Source: Comamonas sp. lk (GTDB lineage: Bacteria > Pseudomonadota > Gammaproteobacteria > Burkholderiales > Burkholderiaceae_C). Taken from it: 46,875 nucleotides of DNA. The notes beneath the pieces were generated by a model. That model was not told the DNA's origin, searched no databases, and saw only the letters and a list, made by a program, of their open reading frames with translations. Shown piece by piece: positions 17,944 to 28,683 of this stretch. The stretch is taken from contig CAMATX010000008.1 of the NCBI GenBank assembly GCA_945861345.1, positions 1 to 46,875 of the forward strand, read 5' to 3'. The translations under genes were made by a program, and so were the position numbers. How positions within the stretch are numbered: the first letter of the stretch is position 1; every line of letters begins with the position of its first letter.

Positions 17944-19268
17944 CGCAGGGTATCGGCAATGCTTTGCGCAAGCGCTTGGGCCTGGGCCGCCTCACGCGCC
18001 TCCACCATGACGCGGACCAGGGGCTCGGTGCCGCTGGCACGAATCAGCACCCTGCCGGCTTTGCCCAGCACTTTTTCTGCGTCGCGCACGGCCGCCTGCA
18101 TGCGTGTATTGCTCTGCCAATCGGTACCCACAGTTAAAGGCACGTTGATCAGGGTTTGCGGGAAGAGTTGCACACCGTCGAGCAGTTCAGCCATGGATTT
18201 GCCTGCACGCACACAGGCCTGCAAGACTTGTAAAGCCGAAATCAGGCCATCTCCCGTGGTGTGCTTGTCCAGCGCCAGCAGGTGACCCGACCCCTCGCCA
18301 CCCAAGATCCAGCCACGCTCTTGCATGGCTTCCAGCACATAGCGATCACCCACCTTGGCCCGCACCAGCGCTAGGCCGCGTTGCTCAAAAGCCAGTTGCA
18401 CGGCCATATTGGTCATCAAGGTGCCGACCACGCCTTCGATCACTGCGCCTCGAGAAAGTCGTTCATCGGCTATCAAGTACAAAAGTTCGTCGCCGTTGTA
18501 CAGACGGCCTTGGCCATCGACCATTTGCAGGCGGTCAGCATCGCCATCGAGCGCTACACCATAGTGCGCACCATGGGCGCGCACCGCATCGACCAGCGCC
18601 TGCGGGTGCGTTGCCCCCACATCCCGGTTGATATTTAGGCCGTCGGGCGCGCAACCAATGGCGATGACCTCGGCGCCCAACTCGTGAAACACCTTGGGCG
18701 CAATTTGGTAGGCCGCGCCATGCGCTGCGTCTACCACGATCTTGAGGCCTCGCAAGCTCAGGTTCGAATCAAAGGTGCTTTTGCAAAACTCAATGTAGCG
18801 TCCGGCCGCATCGTCCAGGCGGCGTGCGCGGCCCAAATGGGCCGAAGTCTCCCAGGTCGGCCGATGACCCAAAGCTTCCTCGACGGAAAGCTCCCAGGCG
18901 TCGGGCAACTTGGTGCCCTGGGCGCTGAAAAACTTGATGCCGTTGTCCTCGAATGGGTTGTGGCTGGCGCTGATAACCACCCCTAGCGACGCCCGCTGCG
19001 CTCGCGTGAGGTAGGCCACGCCAGGCGTGGGCAAGGGGCCTAGCAGCACCACGTCGACACCCGCCGAGTTGAGGCCGCTCTCGAGCGCGCTCTCCAGCAT
19101 ATAGCCAGAAATACGTGTGTCTTTGCCGATCAGCACGGTGGGACGTGACTGCGATTGTTTCAGCACGCGGCCCACCGCATTAGCCAAACGCAGCACAAAG
19201 TCGGGGGTGATGGGCTCTTGCCCCACCGTACCGCGAATGCCGTCCGTTCCAAAATAGCGTCGTGTCAT
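17940..19268 (-). CDS. glmM: phosphoglucosamine mutase GlmM
   Basis: Converts glucosamine-6-phosphate to glucosamine-1-phosphate, on the route to UDP-GlcNAc for peptidoglycan and lipid A. The 442-aa protein starts [13 protein letters not shown]. It carries the active-site phosphoserine Ser102 in [16 protein letters not shown], the Mg-binding loop DGDADR (241-246), the sugar-binding GEGSGH, and the phosphate-binding [12 protein letters not shown] near the C-terminus. The length is typical. It follows folP by 65 bp in the ftsH-folP-glmM order conserved in proteobacteria. Confidence 0.97.
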   Translation of the reverse strand: MTRRYFGTDGIRGTVGQEPITPDFVLRLANAVGRVLKQSQSRPTVLIGKDTRISGYMLESALESGLNSAGVDVVLLGPLPTPGVAYLTRAQRASLGVVISASHNPFEDNGIKFFSAQGTKLPDAWELSVEEALGHRPTWETSAHLGRARRLDDAAGRYIEFCKSTFDSNLSLRGLKIVVDAAHGAAYQIAPKVFHELGAEVIAIGCAPDGLNINRDVGATHPQALVDAVRAHGAHYGVALDGDADRLQMVDGQGRLYNGDELLYLIADERLSRGAVIEGVVGTLMTNMAVQLAFEQRGLALVRAKVGDRYVLEAMQERGWILGGEGSGHLLALDKHTTGDGLISALQVLQACVRAGKSMAELLDGVQLFPQTLINVPLTVGTDWQSNTRMQAAVRDAEKVLGKAGRVLIRASGTEPLVRVMVEAREAAQAQALAQSIADTLR

Positions 19269-19333
19269 GTCTTGCTTCTTATCACAAAAATACTATCAAC
19301 AATTCAGATGCCGCGCCAACTTGCCGCGCAGGC

Positions 19334-20182
19334 TTAAGCCACCTGCACCGCGGCTAAAACCTGCAAGGCCTGCACAGTCGCATGAACATCATGCACGCGC
19401 ACCACCCGGGCGCCCTGTTGCACAGCCAAGGCGGCAGCCGTGGCGCTGGCGACCACGCGGTCCGCCGGGCCAGCACCCGTCACAGCGCCCAAGGAGGACT
19501 TGCGCGACCATCCGGCCAAGACCGGTACGCCCAAGGCCAACAAGGCACTTTGGCGCGCCAGCAGGCTAAAGTTTTGCTCCACCGTTTTGCCAAAGCCGAT
19601 CCCCGGATCGATCACCATGCGCTCGGGCCCCACCGCACGCGCCTGCAATGCTGCAATGCGCGATTGCAAAAACGCCATCACCGGCGCCAGCGCATCGCCC
19701 TGCATGGGTGAGACCTGCATGGTCGCAGGGTCCCCATGCATGTGCATCAGGCAGACGCCACAGCTGCCGTGGTTGGCCAGCACATCGACGCCAGTACGCG
19801 CGCTGTCGGGTCCGGCCCAGCGCAAAGCCCACACGTCATTGATGATGTCCGCACCGACATCCAAAGCCGCCTGCATGACACCAGGCTTGTAGGTATCGAC
19901 TGAAATCGGCACACCCCAGCGCACTGCTTCGCGCAGCACGGGCAAGAGGCGGGCAAGCTCCTGGTCCTCGGACAAGGCTAACGCACCAGGGCGGGTGGAC
20001 TCGGCCCCGAGGTCCAAAATATCCGCACCCTCGCGCAGCAGCGCCTCACCTTGGGCCAACGCACTGCTGGTAGAGGCAAAGTGCCCGCCGTCCGAAAAAG
20101 AATCGGGCGTGATGTTGACGATGCCCATGACACGCGGCTTGGACAGGTCAATACGGAAGCGGCTGGTATGCCAAAAATACAT
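19334..20182 (-). CDS. folP: dihydropteroate synthase FolP
   Basis: Condenses p-aminobenzoate with the pterin pyrophosphate in folate synthesis; the sulfonamide target. The 282-aa protein starts MYFWHTSRFRID and shows MGIVNITPDSFSDGG, the pterin-binding DLGAESTRPGA, VSVDTYKPGVM-like core, DPGIGFGKT, and the C-terminal VRVHDVHATVQAL. The frame continues to a TTG at 20221, but that part covers the intergenic hairpin. ATG 20182 fits the family. Confidence 0.94.
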   Translation of the reverse strand: MYFWHTSRFRIDLSKPRVMGIVNITPDSFSDGGHFASTSSALAQGEALLREGADILDLGAESTRPGALALSEDQELARLLPVLREAVRWGVPISVDTYKPGVMQAALDVGADIINDVWALRWAGPDSARTGVDVLANHGSCGVCLMHMHGDPATMQVSPMQGDALAPVMAFLQSRIAALQARAVGPERMVIDPGIGFGKTVEQNFSLLARQSALLALGVPVLAGWSRKSSLGAVTGAGPADRVVASATAAALAVQQGARVVRVHDVHATVQALQVLAAVQVA

Positions 20183-20220
20183 GGGCGATGCTCGTGGAAA
20201 AACGCTAGCGCTCAAATGCA

Positions 20221-20241
20221 AACGGGGCCTATTGCCCCGTT
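20221..20241 (-). terminator. hairpin between ftsH and folP
   Basis: An 8-bp perfect stem AACGGGGC/GCCCCGTT with a 5-nt loop, 12 bp after the ftsH stop. No T run follows on the minus strand, so it is at most a weak terminator or an mRNA 3'-end stabiliser inside the operon. Confidence 0.5.
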
Positions 20242-20253
20242 CACACGCGAAAA

Positions 20254-22176
20254 TCAGGCCGCCGTCGGGCTGGGGTCGGGCGCTGCGCTGGGCGCGGCAT
20301 TTCCGCCATCGCCCGAATCACTGCTCTTGGCAGGCGGTGTCCAATCCTTGGGCGGGCGCGGGGCCTTGCCGGCCATGATGTCGTCCAGCTGGTCACTGTC
20401 GATGGTTTCCCACTCGAGCAAGGCCTTGGCCATGGTGTGCATCTTGTCCTGGTTTTCTTCGATTAAGTCGCGCGCCTGTTTGTACTGCTGGTCGATGATG
20501 CGGCGCACCTCCGAGTCCACTTTTTGCATGGTCTGCTCGCTCATATTGGTGGTCTTGGTCACCGAACGACCCAGGAATACTTCGCCCTCGTTTTCCGCAT
20601 ACACCATGGGGCCCAGAGCATCTGTCATACCGTAGCGGGTGACCATGTCGCGGGCGATGGAGGTAGCGCGCTCAAAATCATTGCTGGCGCCGGTGGTCAT
20701 TTGCTTCATGAACACTTCTTCGGCAATGCGTCCGCCAAACAGCATGCTAATTTGGTTGAGCATGTATTCGCTGTCATAGGAATAGCGGTCCTGCGCGGGC
20801 AGGCTCATGGTCACGCCCAATGCGCGGCCACGCGGAATAATAGTGACTTTGTGCACCGGATCGCACTTGGGCAGCAGCTTACCAATCAGCGCGTGGCCCG
20901 ACTCGTGGTAGGCGGTGTTGCGCCGCTCTTCCTCGGGCATGACCATGCTTTTGCGCTCCGGGCCCATCAGAATTTTGTCCTTGGCTTTCTCGAAGTCTTC
21001 CATGTCCACCAGGCGCGCATTGCGCCGGGCGGCCATCAAAGCGGCTTCATTGCACAAATTGGCCAAATCGGCGCCCGACATGCCCGGCGTACCGCGCGCG
21101 ATCACGCTGGCGCTGACATCTTGGCCCAAAGGCACTTTGCGCATATGGACGTTCAAAATCTGCTCGCGCCCACGGATATCGGGCAAGGTCACGTACACCT
21201 GGCGGTCAAAGCGGCCCGGGCGCAGCAAAGCGGCGTCCAAAATATCCGGACGGTTGGTCGCAGCGACCACGATCACACCCACGTTGGTCTCAAAGCCGTC
21301 CATCTCGACCAGCATTTGGTTGAGCGTTTGTTCACGTTCATCATTGCCACCACCTAGGCCGGCGCCGCGCTGGCGCCCGACGGCGTCAATTTCGTCAATA
21401 AAAATAATGCAAGGCGCGTTTTTCTTGGCGTTGTCGAACATGTCACGCACACGCGAGGCGCCGACACCGACAAACATCTCCACAAAATCCGAACCCGAAA
21501 TGCTGAAAAAAGGCACCTTGGCTTCGCCGGCAATCGATTTGGCGAGCAAAGTCTTACCGGTTCCAGGTGGCCCGACCAGCAGCAGGCCGCGGGGAATGCG
21601 TCCACCTAGTTTTTGAAATTTGCTCGGGTCTTTCAAAAAGTCGACAACTTCTTTGACCTCTTCCTTCGCCTCGTCGCAACCGGCGACATCGGCGAAAGTA
21701 ACAGTGTTGGTGTTTTCGTCCAGCAAGCGCGCCTTGCTCTTGCCAAAGCTAAACGCGCCGCCTTTGCCACCGCCCTGCATCTGGCGCATGAAATAAATCC
21801 ACACCCCGATCAGCAAAAGCATCGGGCCCCAACTCACCAGCAAGGTCATCAACAAGGAGCCCTCTTCGCGAGGTTTCACGTCAAATTTAACGCCGTTGGC
21901 AATCAAGTCGCCCACCAGGCCACGGTCCAGGTAGGTGGCGGTGGTTTTCACCCGCCGCTCATCGGCAGTCAGCGCCACAATTTCGGTCGTACCGCCCTGG
22001 CCTTCTTGAATGACGGCGCTCTTGATATGCTTGTTGCGAACTTCCTCAAGGAAATCCGAATAGCCCAAGGTGACCGCACCACTGCCAGTGTGCGAATCAA
22101 ATTGCTTAAAGACAGTAAATAGGACCAGGCCGATAACAAGCCAGACCGCGACTTTGGAAAACCACTGATTGTTCAA
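20254..22176 (-). CDS. ftsH: ATP-dependent zinc metalloprotease FtsH
   Basis: Membrane-anchored AAA+ protease that degrades membrane and regulatory proteins; in E. coli it controls LpxC and so lipid A supply. The 640 residues show membrane helix 1 (about 8-23), a periplasmic loop, helix 2 (about 109-129), Walker A GPPGTGKT (202-209), Walker B FIDEID, the second-region-of-homology arginines (RPGRFDRQ), and the zinc site HESGH (424-428). The C-terminal tail is rich in Pro, Ser and Ala. It is downstream of rlmE, the usual rlmE-ftsH pairing. Confidence 0.98.
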   Translation of the reverse strand: MNNQWFSKVAVWLVIGLVLFTVFKQFDSHTGSGAVTLGYSDFLEEVRNKHIKSAVIQEGQGGTTEIVALTADERRVKTTATYLDRGLVGDLIANGVKFDVKPREEGSLLMTLLVSWGPMLLLIGVWIYFMRQMQGGGKGGAFSFGKSKARLLDENTNTVTFADVAGCDEAKEEVKEVVDFLKDPSKFQKLGGRIPRGLLLVGPPGTGKTLLAKSIAGEAKVPFFSISGSDFVEMFVGVGASRVRDMFDNAKKNAPCIIFIDEIDAVGRQRGAGLGGGNDEREQTLNQMLVEMDGFETNVGVIVVAATNRPDILDAALLRPGRFDRQVYVTLPDIRGREQILNVHMRKVPLGQDVSASVIARGTPGMSGADLANLCNEAALMAARRNARLVDMEDFEKAKDKILMGPERKSMVMPEEERRNTAYHESGHALIGKLLPKCDPVHKVTIIPRGRALGVTMSLPAQDRYSYDSEYMLNQISMLFGGRIAEEVFMKQMTTGASNDFERATSIARDMVTRYGMTDALGPMVYAENEGEVFLGRSVTKTTNMSEQTMQKVDSEVRRIIDQQYKQARDLIEENQDKMHTMAKALLEWETIDSDQLDDIMAGKAPRPPKDWTPPAKSSDSGDGGNAAPSAAPDPSPTAA

Positions 22177-22323
22177 GCGAAACTCCAGGTAGGGCGCAAA
22201 GGGGATGATGCGCTCAGGTGACGATCATTTTAGGCTTTTCAAGGGGCGTATAAGGCAATATTCAGGCCAGATGACATATTTCCCGCATGGGATTGCCCCC
22301 CGGAGCGCACGCCCGGGCGCCAC

Positions 22324-23025
22324 CTAACGCAAGCCAATACCGACCAAAAATGTCTCCGAAGAGCGGTCCCGCGAGGCCTTAGGCTTGTGCGGTTTGACCG
22401 TGTGAAAGGCGTTTTTGAAGTGCGCAACCACCGCGTCATAACTGCCGCCATGGAAGACTTTGGCCACGAGGGCGCCCTGCTTTTTCATATGGTTTTGGGC
22501 AAATTCGATGGCCAGTTCCACCAAATGCTCCACCCGCGCCGCATCTGCGGAGGATATGCCAGACAAATTGGGCGCCATGTCCGAAACCACCAAGTCGGCC
22601 TGCAGGCCGCCTAGCGACTGCTCCAGGGCAGTGAGGGTTTCTTGCTCCCGAAAGTCCCCCATGATGAAGTCCACGCCTTCGATGGCCTCCATAGGCAGCA
22701 AGTCCAAGCCGATGATCTTGCCTTGCAGCGCACCGGCGGCCGCGCCACTAGGCGCCAGGCGGCGGCGCAGGTACTGGCTCCAGGCCCCCGGCGCGCAGCC
22801 CAGGTCGACAATCATTTGGCCGGGGCGCACCAATCCAAAAGCCTCGTCGATTTCCTTGAGCTTGTACGCTGCGCGGGCGCGGTAGCCCTCGCGCGTGGCC
22901 AGTTTGACGTAGGGGTCGTTGATGTGATCGTGCAACCAGGCCTTGTTGACCTTGCCGCCGCGGGCGCTGATCTTGGCCGGCGCAGAAGCGTTTGCAGTGG
23001 CGAAGGCGGCGGGCTGCTTTTTCAT
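22324..23025 (-). CDS. rlmE: 23S rRNA 2'-O-ribose methyltransferase RlmE (FtsJ/RrmJ)
   Basis: Methylates the ribose of U2552 in 23S rRNA. The 233-aa protein has the SAM-binding motif [13 protein letters not shown], catalytic K-D-K-E residues in [22 protein letters not shown] and VAKVFHGG, and ends VGIGLR. The frame runs back through the yhbY region to 23283, but that is antisense of another gene. ATG 23025 ([14 protein letters not shown]) is the sensible start. A basic Ala-rich stretch precedes the core. It starts only 18 bp from the divergent yhbY. Confidence 0.95.
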   Translation of the reverse strand: MKKQPAAFATANASAPAKISARGGKVNKAWLHDHINDPYVKLATREGYRARAAYKLKEIDEAFGLVRPGQMIVDLGCAPGAWSQYLRRRLAPSGAAAGALQGKIIGLDLLPMEAIEGVDFIMGDFREQETLTALEQSLGGLQADLVVSDMAPNLSGISSADAARVEHLVELAIEFAQNHMKKQGALVAKVFHGGSYDAVVAHFKNAFHTVKPHKPKASRDRSSETFLVGIGLR

Positions 23026-23043
23026 TGCGCCGATAATAGCGGC

Positions 23044-23520
23044 ATGGCCCTCATTGAACTTACCCCCGCGCAGCGCAAAGCGCAGCGTGCCCTCGCCCAC
23101 CATCTTGATCCTGTTGTCCTCGTCGGCGGCGATGGCCTGACCGCCAATGTCCAAAAAGAGGTGGACGCGGCGCTCAACGCCCACGGCCTGATCAAGGTCA
23201 GGATTTTTTCGGATGACCGCACCGCGCGCGAGGCCATGTTCCAGACTTTGGCCGATGAACTGGGAGCCGCGCCCATTCAGCACATTGGCAAACTGCTGGT
23301 GCTATGGCGCCCGATCCCCGAAAAAGACAAAGTGCCGGACGAAGACCGCAAAGCAGGACCGCGCGATGTGAAAGTGCTGAAATACAGCAAGCGCGCCGGC
23401 CAGCGGCCCGAGGTGAAAACCCTGCGCGTGCTGGGCAACCAGCGCTTAACGCCCGGGGGCAATGTCAAACGGGCCAAGCCCAAGCCCAAAATCAGCCTAA
23501 AAAAGCGCAGTCAGACGTAG
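23044..23520 (+). CDS. yhbY: YhbY-type CRM-domain ribosome assembly RNA-binding protein
   Basis: CRM-domain protein linked to 50S subunit assembly. The first ~95 of 158 residues form the CRM fold: [65 protein letters not shown]. After it comes an extra ~60-residue basic tail (from about [10 protein letters not shown] to [12 protein letters not shown]); the E. coli protein is about 97 aa and lacks it. Related betaproteobacterial proteins also tend to be longer. It starts 18 bp from rlmE and overlaps greA by 10 bp tail to tail, the only plus-strand gene between 17434 and 45938. Confidence 0.92.
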   Translation: MALIELTPAQRKAQRALAHHLDPVVLVGGDGLTANVQKEVDAALNAHGLIKVRIFSDDRTAREAMFQTLADELGAAPIQHIGKLLVLWRPIPEKDKVPDEDRKAGPRDVKVLKYSKRAGQRPEVKTLRVLGNQRLTPGGNVKRAKPKPKISLKKRSQT

Positions 23521-23987
23521 CGCACGGCCACGATTTCGTAGGCCTTCTCGCCTCCGGGGGCCATCACGATGGCGGTTTCGCCCTCTTCCTTGCCAATCAA
23601 GGCGCGGGCAATGGGCGAACTGATGTTGATCAAGCCCAGCTTGAGGTCGGCCTCGTCTTCGCCGACGATTTGGTAGGTCACACGCTCGCCGCTTTCCTCT
23701 TCCTCCAGATCCACGGTGGTACCAAAAACCACGCGTCCGCCCGCGTCCAGAGCAGCTGGATCAATCACCTGGGCTACCGAGAGCTTGCCTTCGACCTCCT
23801 GAATACGGCCTTCGATAAAGCCTTGGCGGTCTTTAGCCGCGTCATATTCCGCGTTTTCGCTCAGGTCGCCCTGGGCCCGAGCTTCTGAAATTGCGCCAAT
23901 AACCGACGGCCGATCCACCGTTTTGAGGCGATGCAGCTCTGCCTTGAGTATTTCGGCGCCGCGTTTGGTAATAGGAATAGTGGTCAT
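23511..23987 (-). CDS. greA: transcription elongation factor GreA
   Basis: Rescues backtracked RNA polymerase by stimulating transcript cleavage. The 158 residues show the N-terminal coiled coil with the acidic tip GDLSENAEYDAAKDRQ, whose Asp and Glu coordinate the catalytic Mg, and the C-terminal FKBP-like domain ([30 protein letters not shown]). It lies 86 bp after carB across a strong hairpin, and its stop overlaps the convergent yhbY. Confidence 0.97.
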   Translation of the reverse strand: MTTIPITKRGAEILKAELHRLKTVDRPSVIGAISEARAQGDLSENAEYDAAKDRQGFIEGRIQEVEGKLSVAQVIDPAALDAGGRVVFGTTVDLEEEESGERVTYQIVGEDEADLKLGLINISSPIARALIGKEEGETAIVMAPGGEKAYEIVAVRYV

Positions 23988-24021
23988 CTGAAAACCTGTC
24001 CAACGGAACTACAAAATGAAG

Positions 24022-24056
24022 AAGGACAGAAGTGCGCCTACGCGCGCTTCTGTCCG
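24022..24056 (-). terminator. strong hairpin between carB and greA
   Basis: A 14-bp stem (24024-24037 with 24042-24055; one G-U pair, loop CTAC) is followed on the minus strand by a T-rich TTCTTCATTTTG. It is 18 bp past the carB stop and about 35 bp before the greA start, so it is a likely intrinsic terminator or attenuator that sets greA expression apart from carAB. Confidence 0.78.
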
Positions 24057-24073
24057 TCCGGGTACGTGGCGGA

Positions 24074-27000
24074 TTATGCCAACAGTTGCGCGTGCATTTC
24101 CTGCACCGAGATCACGCCCAAATCGTCCAGGTATTTCATGCCTTCGACGGCCGCCTCGGCCCCGGCCATGGTGGTAAAAGTGGTCACCCGCGCCAAAAGT
24201 GCCGAAGTGCGGATGTGCCGCGAGTCGGCAATGGCGTTGCGCCGCTCCTCAACCGTGTTGATGACCAAGGCCACTTCCTCGTTTTTAATCATGTCCACAA
24301 TGTGCGGGCGGCCTTCGGTGACCTTATTGACGGCGCGGCAGCTCAGGCCGGCGGCGGCAATCGCAGCGGCTGTGCCCTTGGTGGCCAGCAGCTCAAAGCC
24401 CATGGCTGCCAAATGGCGCGCCACCTCTACCGCCCGCGCCTTGTCGGTTTGCTTGACCGAGATAAACGCACGTCCACTGCGCGGCAAGCGGGTGCCCGCC
24501 CCGATCTGGGATTTGACAAAGGCCTCGCCAAAAGTCTTGCCCACGCCCATGACCTCGCCGGTGGACTTCATCTCTGGGCCCAAAATCGTGTCGACGCCGG
24601 GGAACTTCACGAAGGGGAAGACCGCCTCCTTAACGCTGAAATACGGCGGCGAGACTTCGGAAGTCACGCCTTGCTGCGCCAGCGTCTGGCCCACCATGCA
24701 GCGCGCAGCCACTTTGGCCAGCTGAATGCCCGTGGCTTTGCTCACAAAGGGCACGGTGCGCGAGGCGCGGGGGTTCACTTCCAGCACATAAATGACGTCT
24801 TTGCCATCCACATTTTGGATCGCGAACTGCACATTCATCAAGCCCACCACCTCCAAAGCAGCGGCCATGGCCGTGGTTTGGCGTTTGATTTCGGCCACGG
24901 TGGCCGCTGACAAGCTGTAGGGCGGCAGCGAGCAGGCCGAGTCGCCGCTGTGCACGCCGGCTTGCTCGATGTGCTCCATCACGCCACCGATCAGGGTGGC
25001 GCCGCTGGCATCGCGCACGCAGTCCACATCGCATTCGATGGCATCATTCAAAAAGCGGTCCAGCAGCACCGGCGAGTCGTGGCTGACCTTGACCGCCTCG
25101 CGCATATAGCGCTCCAGGTCGCGCTGCTCGTGCACGATCTCCATGGCGCGCCCGCCCAGCACATAGCTGGGGCGCACCACCAGCGGGTAGCCCAGCGCGG
25201 CGGCTTTTTCCAGGGCTTCGGCCTCGGTGCGGGCGGTGGCGTTAGGCGGTTGGCGCAAATCCAGCGCGTGCAGCAGCTTTTGAAAGCGCTCGCGGTCTTC
25301 GGCCGCATCAATCATGTCCGGACTGGTGCCAATGATGGGCACGCCGTGCGCCTCCAGGCCTAGCGCCAGCTTGAGCGGTGTCTGACCGCCGTACTGCACG
25401 ATCACGCCCAGGGGCTTTTCTTTGTCGACGATTTCCAGCACGTCCTCCAGCGTCAGGGGCTCAAAGTAGAGGCGGTCGCTGGTGTCGTAGTCGGTGGAGA
25501 CGGTCTCGGGGTTGCAGTTAACCATGATGGTCTCGTAACCATCCTCGCGCATGGCCAGCGCCGCGTGCACACAGCAGTAGTCAAACTCAATACCCTGCCC
25601 GATGCGGTTAGGCCCGCCGCCCAGCACCATGATTTTCTTGCGCGCTGTGGGCTCGGCCTCGCACTGCGCGCCTTCGGCCTCGTAGGTCGAATACATATAC
25701 GCAGTGTTGGTGCTGAACTCAGCTGCGCAGGTGTCCACGCGCTTGTACACCGGGCGCACGCCCAAAGCGATACGCCGCTTGCGCACTGCCGCGTCGGTGG
25801 TTTTGAGCTGGCGCGCCAGGCGCCGGTCGGAAAAGCCTTTTTGCTTTAGGGCGCGCAAGGTCGGCGCGTCCAAGGTGTCCAAGACCGAACCCTCGGCGTT
25901 GGCAGGCAGGTTTTCCAGCTCCAACTCCAGGCGCACGATCTGCTCAATTTGCACCAAAAACCAGCGATCGATACGGGTCAGCTCGAACACCTCGTCCACG
26001 CTCATGCCCATGGCGAAGGCGTCGCCCACGTACCAAATGCGCTCGGGGCCGGGCGCGCCCAGCTCTTTTTCCAGGACTTCGCGGTCCTGGGTTTTCTCGT
26101 TCATGCCATCGACGCCCACTTCCAGGCCACGCAGGGCTTTTTGGAAGGACTCCTGGAAGGTGCGGCCCATGGCCATGACTTCGCCCACCGACTTCATTTG
26201 CGTCGTCAGGCGGCTGTCGGCAGCGGGGAATTTTTCGAAGGCAAAACGCGGAATTTTGGTGACCACGTAATCAATGCTGGGCTCAAAACTGGCAGGTGTC
26301 GCGCCGCCGGTAATGTCATTGCGCAACTCATCCAGGGTGTAGCCCACCGCCAACTTGGCCGCCACTTTGGCAATCGGAAAGCCCGTGGCCTTGGACGCCA
26401 GCGCCGAGGAACGCGAGACGCGCGGGTTCATCTCAATAACCACCATGCGCCCGTCCAGGGGGTTGATCGCAAACTGCACGTTCGAGCCGCCGGTGTCCAC
26501 GCCAATCTCGCGCAACACGGCCAGCGATGCATTACGCAAAATCTGGTATTCCTTGTCCGACAAAGTTTGCGCCGGCGCCACGGTAATGGAGTCGCCGGTA
26601 TGCACGCCCATGGGGTCCAGGTTTTCGATGGAACAGACGATGATGCAGTTGTCGGCCTTGTCGCGCACCACCTCCATCTCGTACTCTTTCCAGCCCAGCA
26701 GCGACTCTTCAATCAGCAGCTCCTTGGTGGGCGAGGCCTCCAGGCCGCGCTTGCAAATCGTCTCGAACTCTTCGGCGTTGTAGGCGATGCCGCCACCAGT
26801 TCCGCCCAAAGTAAAGCTGGGACGGATGACAGTGGGGAAACCCAGGGTTTTTTGCACCGCCCAGGCCTCTTCCATGCTGTGGGCAATACCCGAGCGCGCT
26901 GAACCCAGACCAATTTTGGTCATCGCGTCCTTGAACTTGAGGCGGTCTTCGGCCTTGTCAATCGCCTCGGGCGTGGCGCCGATCAACTCCACTTGGTATT

Positions 27001-27328
27001 TGTCGAGCACGCCTTGGTGCCATAAATCGAGCGCGCAATTGAGCGCGGTTTGCCCGCCCATCGTCGGCAAGATCGCATCGGGACGCTCTTTGGCAATGAT
27101 TTTTTCCACCGTCTGCCAGGTGATGGGCTCGATGTAGGTGACATCGGCCGTGTCCGGGTCGGTCATGATGGTGGCGGGGTTGCTGTTGATCAGGATGACT
27201 TTGTAGCCCTCCTCGCGCAAAGCCTTGCAGGCCTGCACGCCCGAATAGTCAAACTCGCACGCCTGCCCAATGATGATGGGCCCGGCCCCGATGATCAGGA
27301 CGCTGTGAATATCTTTACGTTTTGGCAT
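24074..27328 (-). CDS. carB: carbamoyl-phosphate synthase large subunit CarB
   Basis: Uses ammonia from CarA, bicarbonate and two ATP to make carbamoyl phosphate for arginine and pyrimidines. The 1084-aa protein has the duplicated ATP-grasp layout. The N-half starts [18 protein letters not shown] with [10 protein letters not shown] and [15 protein letters not shown]. The C-half repeats as [19 protein letters not shown] and [14 protein letters not shown]. The allosteric MGS-like domain lies at the end ([29 protein letters not shown]). carA is 51 bp upstream; no gene intervenes. Confidence 0.98.
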   Translation of the reverse strand: MPKRKDIHSVLIIGAGPIIIGQACEFDYSGVQACKALREEGYKVILINSNPATIMTDPDTADVTYIEPITWQTVEKIIAKERPDAILPTMGGQTALNCALDLWHQGVLDKYQVELIGATPEAIDKAEDRLKFKDAMTKIGLGSARSGIAHSMEEAWAVQKTLGFPTVIRPSFTLGGTGGGIAYNAEEFETICKRGLEASPTKELLIEESLLGWKEYEMEVVRDKADNCIIVCSIENLDPMGVHTGDSITVAPAQTLSDKEYQILRNASLAVLREIGVDTGGSNVQFAINPLDGRMVVIEMNPRVSRSSALASKATGFPIAKVAAKLAVGYTLDELRNDITGGATPASFEPSIDYVVTKIPRFAFEKFPAADSRLTTQMKSVGEVMAMGRTFQESFQKALRGLEVGVDGMNEKTQDREVLEKELGAPGPERIWYVGDAFAMGMSVDEVFELTRIDRWFLVQIEQIVRLELELENLPANAEGSVLDTLDAPTLRALKQKGFSDRRLARQLKTTDAAVRKRRIALGVRPVYKRVDTCAAEFSTNTAYMYSTYEAEGAQCEAEPTARKKIMVLGGGPNRIGQGIEFDYCCVHAALAMREDGYETIMVNCNPETVSTDYDTSDRLYFEPLTLEDVLEIVDKEKPLGVIVQYGGQTPLKLALGLEAHGVPIIGTSPDMIDAAEDRERFQKLLHALDLRQPPNATARTEAEALEKAAALGYPLVVRPSYVLGGRAMEIVHEQRDLERYMREAVKVSHDSPVLLDRFLNDAIECDVDCVRDASGATLIGGVMEHIEQAGVHSGDSACSLPPYSLSAATVAEIKRQTTAMAAALEVVGLMNVQFAIQNVDGKDVIYVLEVNPRASRTVPFVSKATGIQLAKVAARCMVGQTLAQQGVTSEVSPPYFSVKEAVFPFVKFPGVDTILGPEMKSTGEVMGVGKTFGEAFVKSQIGAGTRLPRSGRAFISVKQTDKARAVEVARHLAAMGFELLATKGTAAAIAAAGLSCRAVNKVTEGRPHIVDMIKNEEVALVINTVEERRNAIADSRHIRTSALLARVTTFTTMAGAEAAVEGMKYLDDLGVISVQEMHAQLLA

Positions 27329-27379
27329 TTTTTCTAACTTCTCTCAATTTCTCAGTCCACACGCACAGGCCGCCAAAGA

Positions 27380-28546
27380 TCAGGCGCGCGCCTCCATCTC
27401 CCGGATGAAGCGGTCAAACAGATAGCCAATATCGTGCGGGCCGGGCGAAGCCTCTGGGTGCCCTTGGAAGCAAAAAGCAGGTTTGTCCGTGCGCTCCAGG
27501 CCCTGGACGGTGTTATCAAACAAGCTGACATGGGTGGCACGCAAATGGCTGGGCAAGGACTCGGGGTCCACGGCAAAACCATGGTTTTGGCTGGTGATGC
27601 TGACGCGCCCGCTGTCCAGGTCCTTGACCGGGTGGTTGGCGCCGTGGTGGCCAAACTTCATCTTAAAAGTGCGCGCGCCCGACGCCAGCGCCATGATTTG
27701 GTGCCCCAGGCAGATACCGAAGGTGGGGATGCCCGACTCAATGAGCGTGCCGGCAGCCGAAATGGCGTAATCGCAGGGCTGCGGATCGCCAGGGCCGTTG
27801 CTCAGGAAAATGCCGTCGGCCTGCAGGGTCAGCACTTCTTGCGCCGAGGTTTGGGCTGGCACCACGGTCAGACGGCATCCGCGCTCGACCAGCATGCGCA
27901 AAATGTTTTTCTTCACGCCAAAGTCGTAGGCTACGACATGGAACCGTCCGGAGTCAGACTGGTCATAACCGCTGCCCAGCTTCCACTCGGATTGCGTCCA
28001 TGCATACGAGGCCTTGGCCGAGACCACTTTGGCCAAATCCAAACCCGCCATCGAGGGCGCGCCCTGTGCGGCGGCGATGGCCTGGGCACGGGTGGCCGCG
28101 TCAAGCACTTGGCCGGGTGCCAAGGCCAAAACACAGCCGTTTTGCGCGCCATGTTCGCGCAAATGGCGGGTTAGCTGGCGGGTGTCGATATTGGCAATAG
28201 CGACCTTGCCGTGGGCTTGCAAATAACCACCCAGGTCTTGGGTGCTGCGAAAATTGGATGCCAGCAGCGGCAGGTCTTTGATCACCAGGCCGGCAGCATG
28301 GACCGCGCCGGATTCCACGTCTTCAGGGTTGGTGCCGTAGCTGCCGATATGCGGGTAGGTGAGGGTAACGATTTGTTGGCAATAGCTGGGGTCGGTCAGG
28401 ATTTCCTGGTAACCCGTCATGGAGGTGTTGAAAACGACCTCGCCAACAGTGCTGCCGCTAGCGCCAATAGAAATTCCGGTGAAGACCGAACCGTCAGCGA
28501 GCGCCAAAATGGCCTGTGGGTGGGTTCCCTTGAGAGACAAAAGCAC
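27380..28546 (-). CDS. carA: carbamoyl-phosphate synthase small subunit CarA
   Basis: Glutamine amidotransferase subunit that supplies ammonia to CarB. The 388-aa product has the N-terminal domain ([31 protein letters not shown]) and a class I amidotransferase domain with nucleophile Cys in [12 protein letters not shown] and the His/Glu pair in [13 protein letters not shown]. The frame is open to a TTG at 28579, but GTG 28546 has GGAG 6 nt upstream and fits family starts, so I use it. The leader carries an inverted repeat and a plausible promoter. Confidence 0.96.
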   Translation of the reverse strand: MLLSLKGTHPQAILALADGSVFTGISIGASGSTVGEVVFNTSMTGYQEILTDPSYCQQIVTLTYPHIGSYGTNPEDVESGAVHAAGLVIKDLPLLASNFRSTQDLGGYLQAHGKVAIANIDTRQLTRHLREHGAQNGCVLALAPGQVLDAATRAQAIAAAQGAPSMAGLDLAKVVSAKASYAWTQSEWKLGSGYDQSDSGRFHVVAYDFGVKKNILRMLVERGCRLTVVPAQTSAQEVLTLQADGIFLSNGPGDPQPCDYAISAAGTLIESGIPTFGICLGHQIMALASGARTFKMKFGHHGANHPVKDLDSGRVSITSQNHGFAVDPESLPSHLRATHVSLFDNTVQGLERTDKPAFCFQGHPEASPGPHDIGYLFDRFIREMEARA

Positions 28547-28574
28547 GGGGTTCTCCGAGTGGTTTACGGGTACG

Positions 28575-28642
28575 CCCAAGCGCTCAGAAATGCTTCCTGG
28601 CGGCTGTTGTTGGTAGGGATGGGAGCTTTAAATGCGCTTGGG
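28575..28642 (-). promoter_or_regulatory. long-range inverted repeat in the carA leader
   Basis: Perfect 9-bp arms CCCAAGCGC (28575-28583) and GCGCTTGGG (28634-28642) are separated by 50 bp. In the minus-strand transcript they would close a large stem-loop ending about 28 nt before the carA GTG. There is no T run, so it looks like a leader RNA structure rather than a terminator. Function is inferred only from position. Confidence 0.5.
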
Positions 28643-28667
28643 AGAGCTGGATTCTGGAAAGCCCCGC

Positions 28668-28673
28668 ATTGTA
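28668..28673 (-). promoter_or_regulatory. possible -10 element of a carA promoter
   Basis: The minus strand reads TACAAT here, five of six matches to the consensus -10, about 120 bp before the carA GTG and upstream of the inverted repeat. I could not find a good -35 at normal spacing, so this is tentative. Confidence 0.35.
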
Positions 28674-28683
28674 ACCCAGCCCC

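Noticed and set aside
23026-23283. Extended N-terminus of rlmE
   Set aside because: This part is antisense to the CRM domain of yhbY and has no RlmE similarity.
24032-26902. Long plus-strand frames opposite carB (24032-24910 and 25949-26902)
   Set aside because: Both are shadows of carB codon bias with His/Gly/Gln-rich low-quality translations and no start signals.
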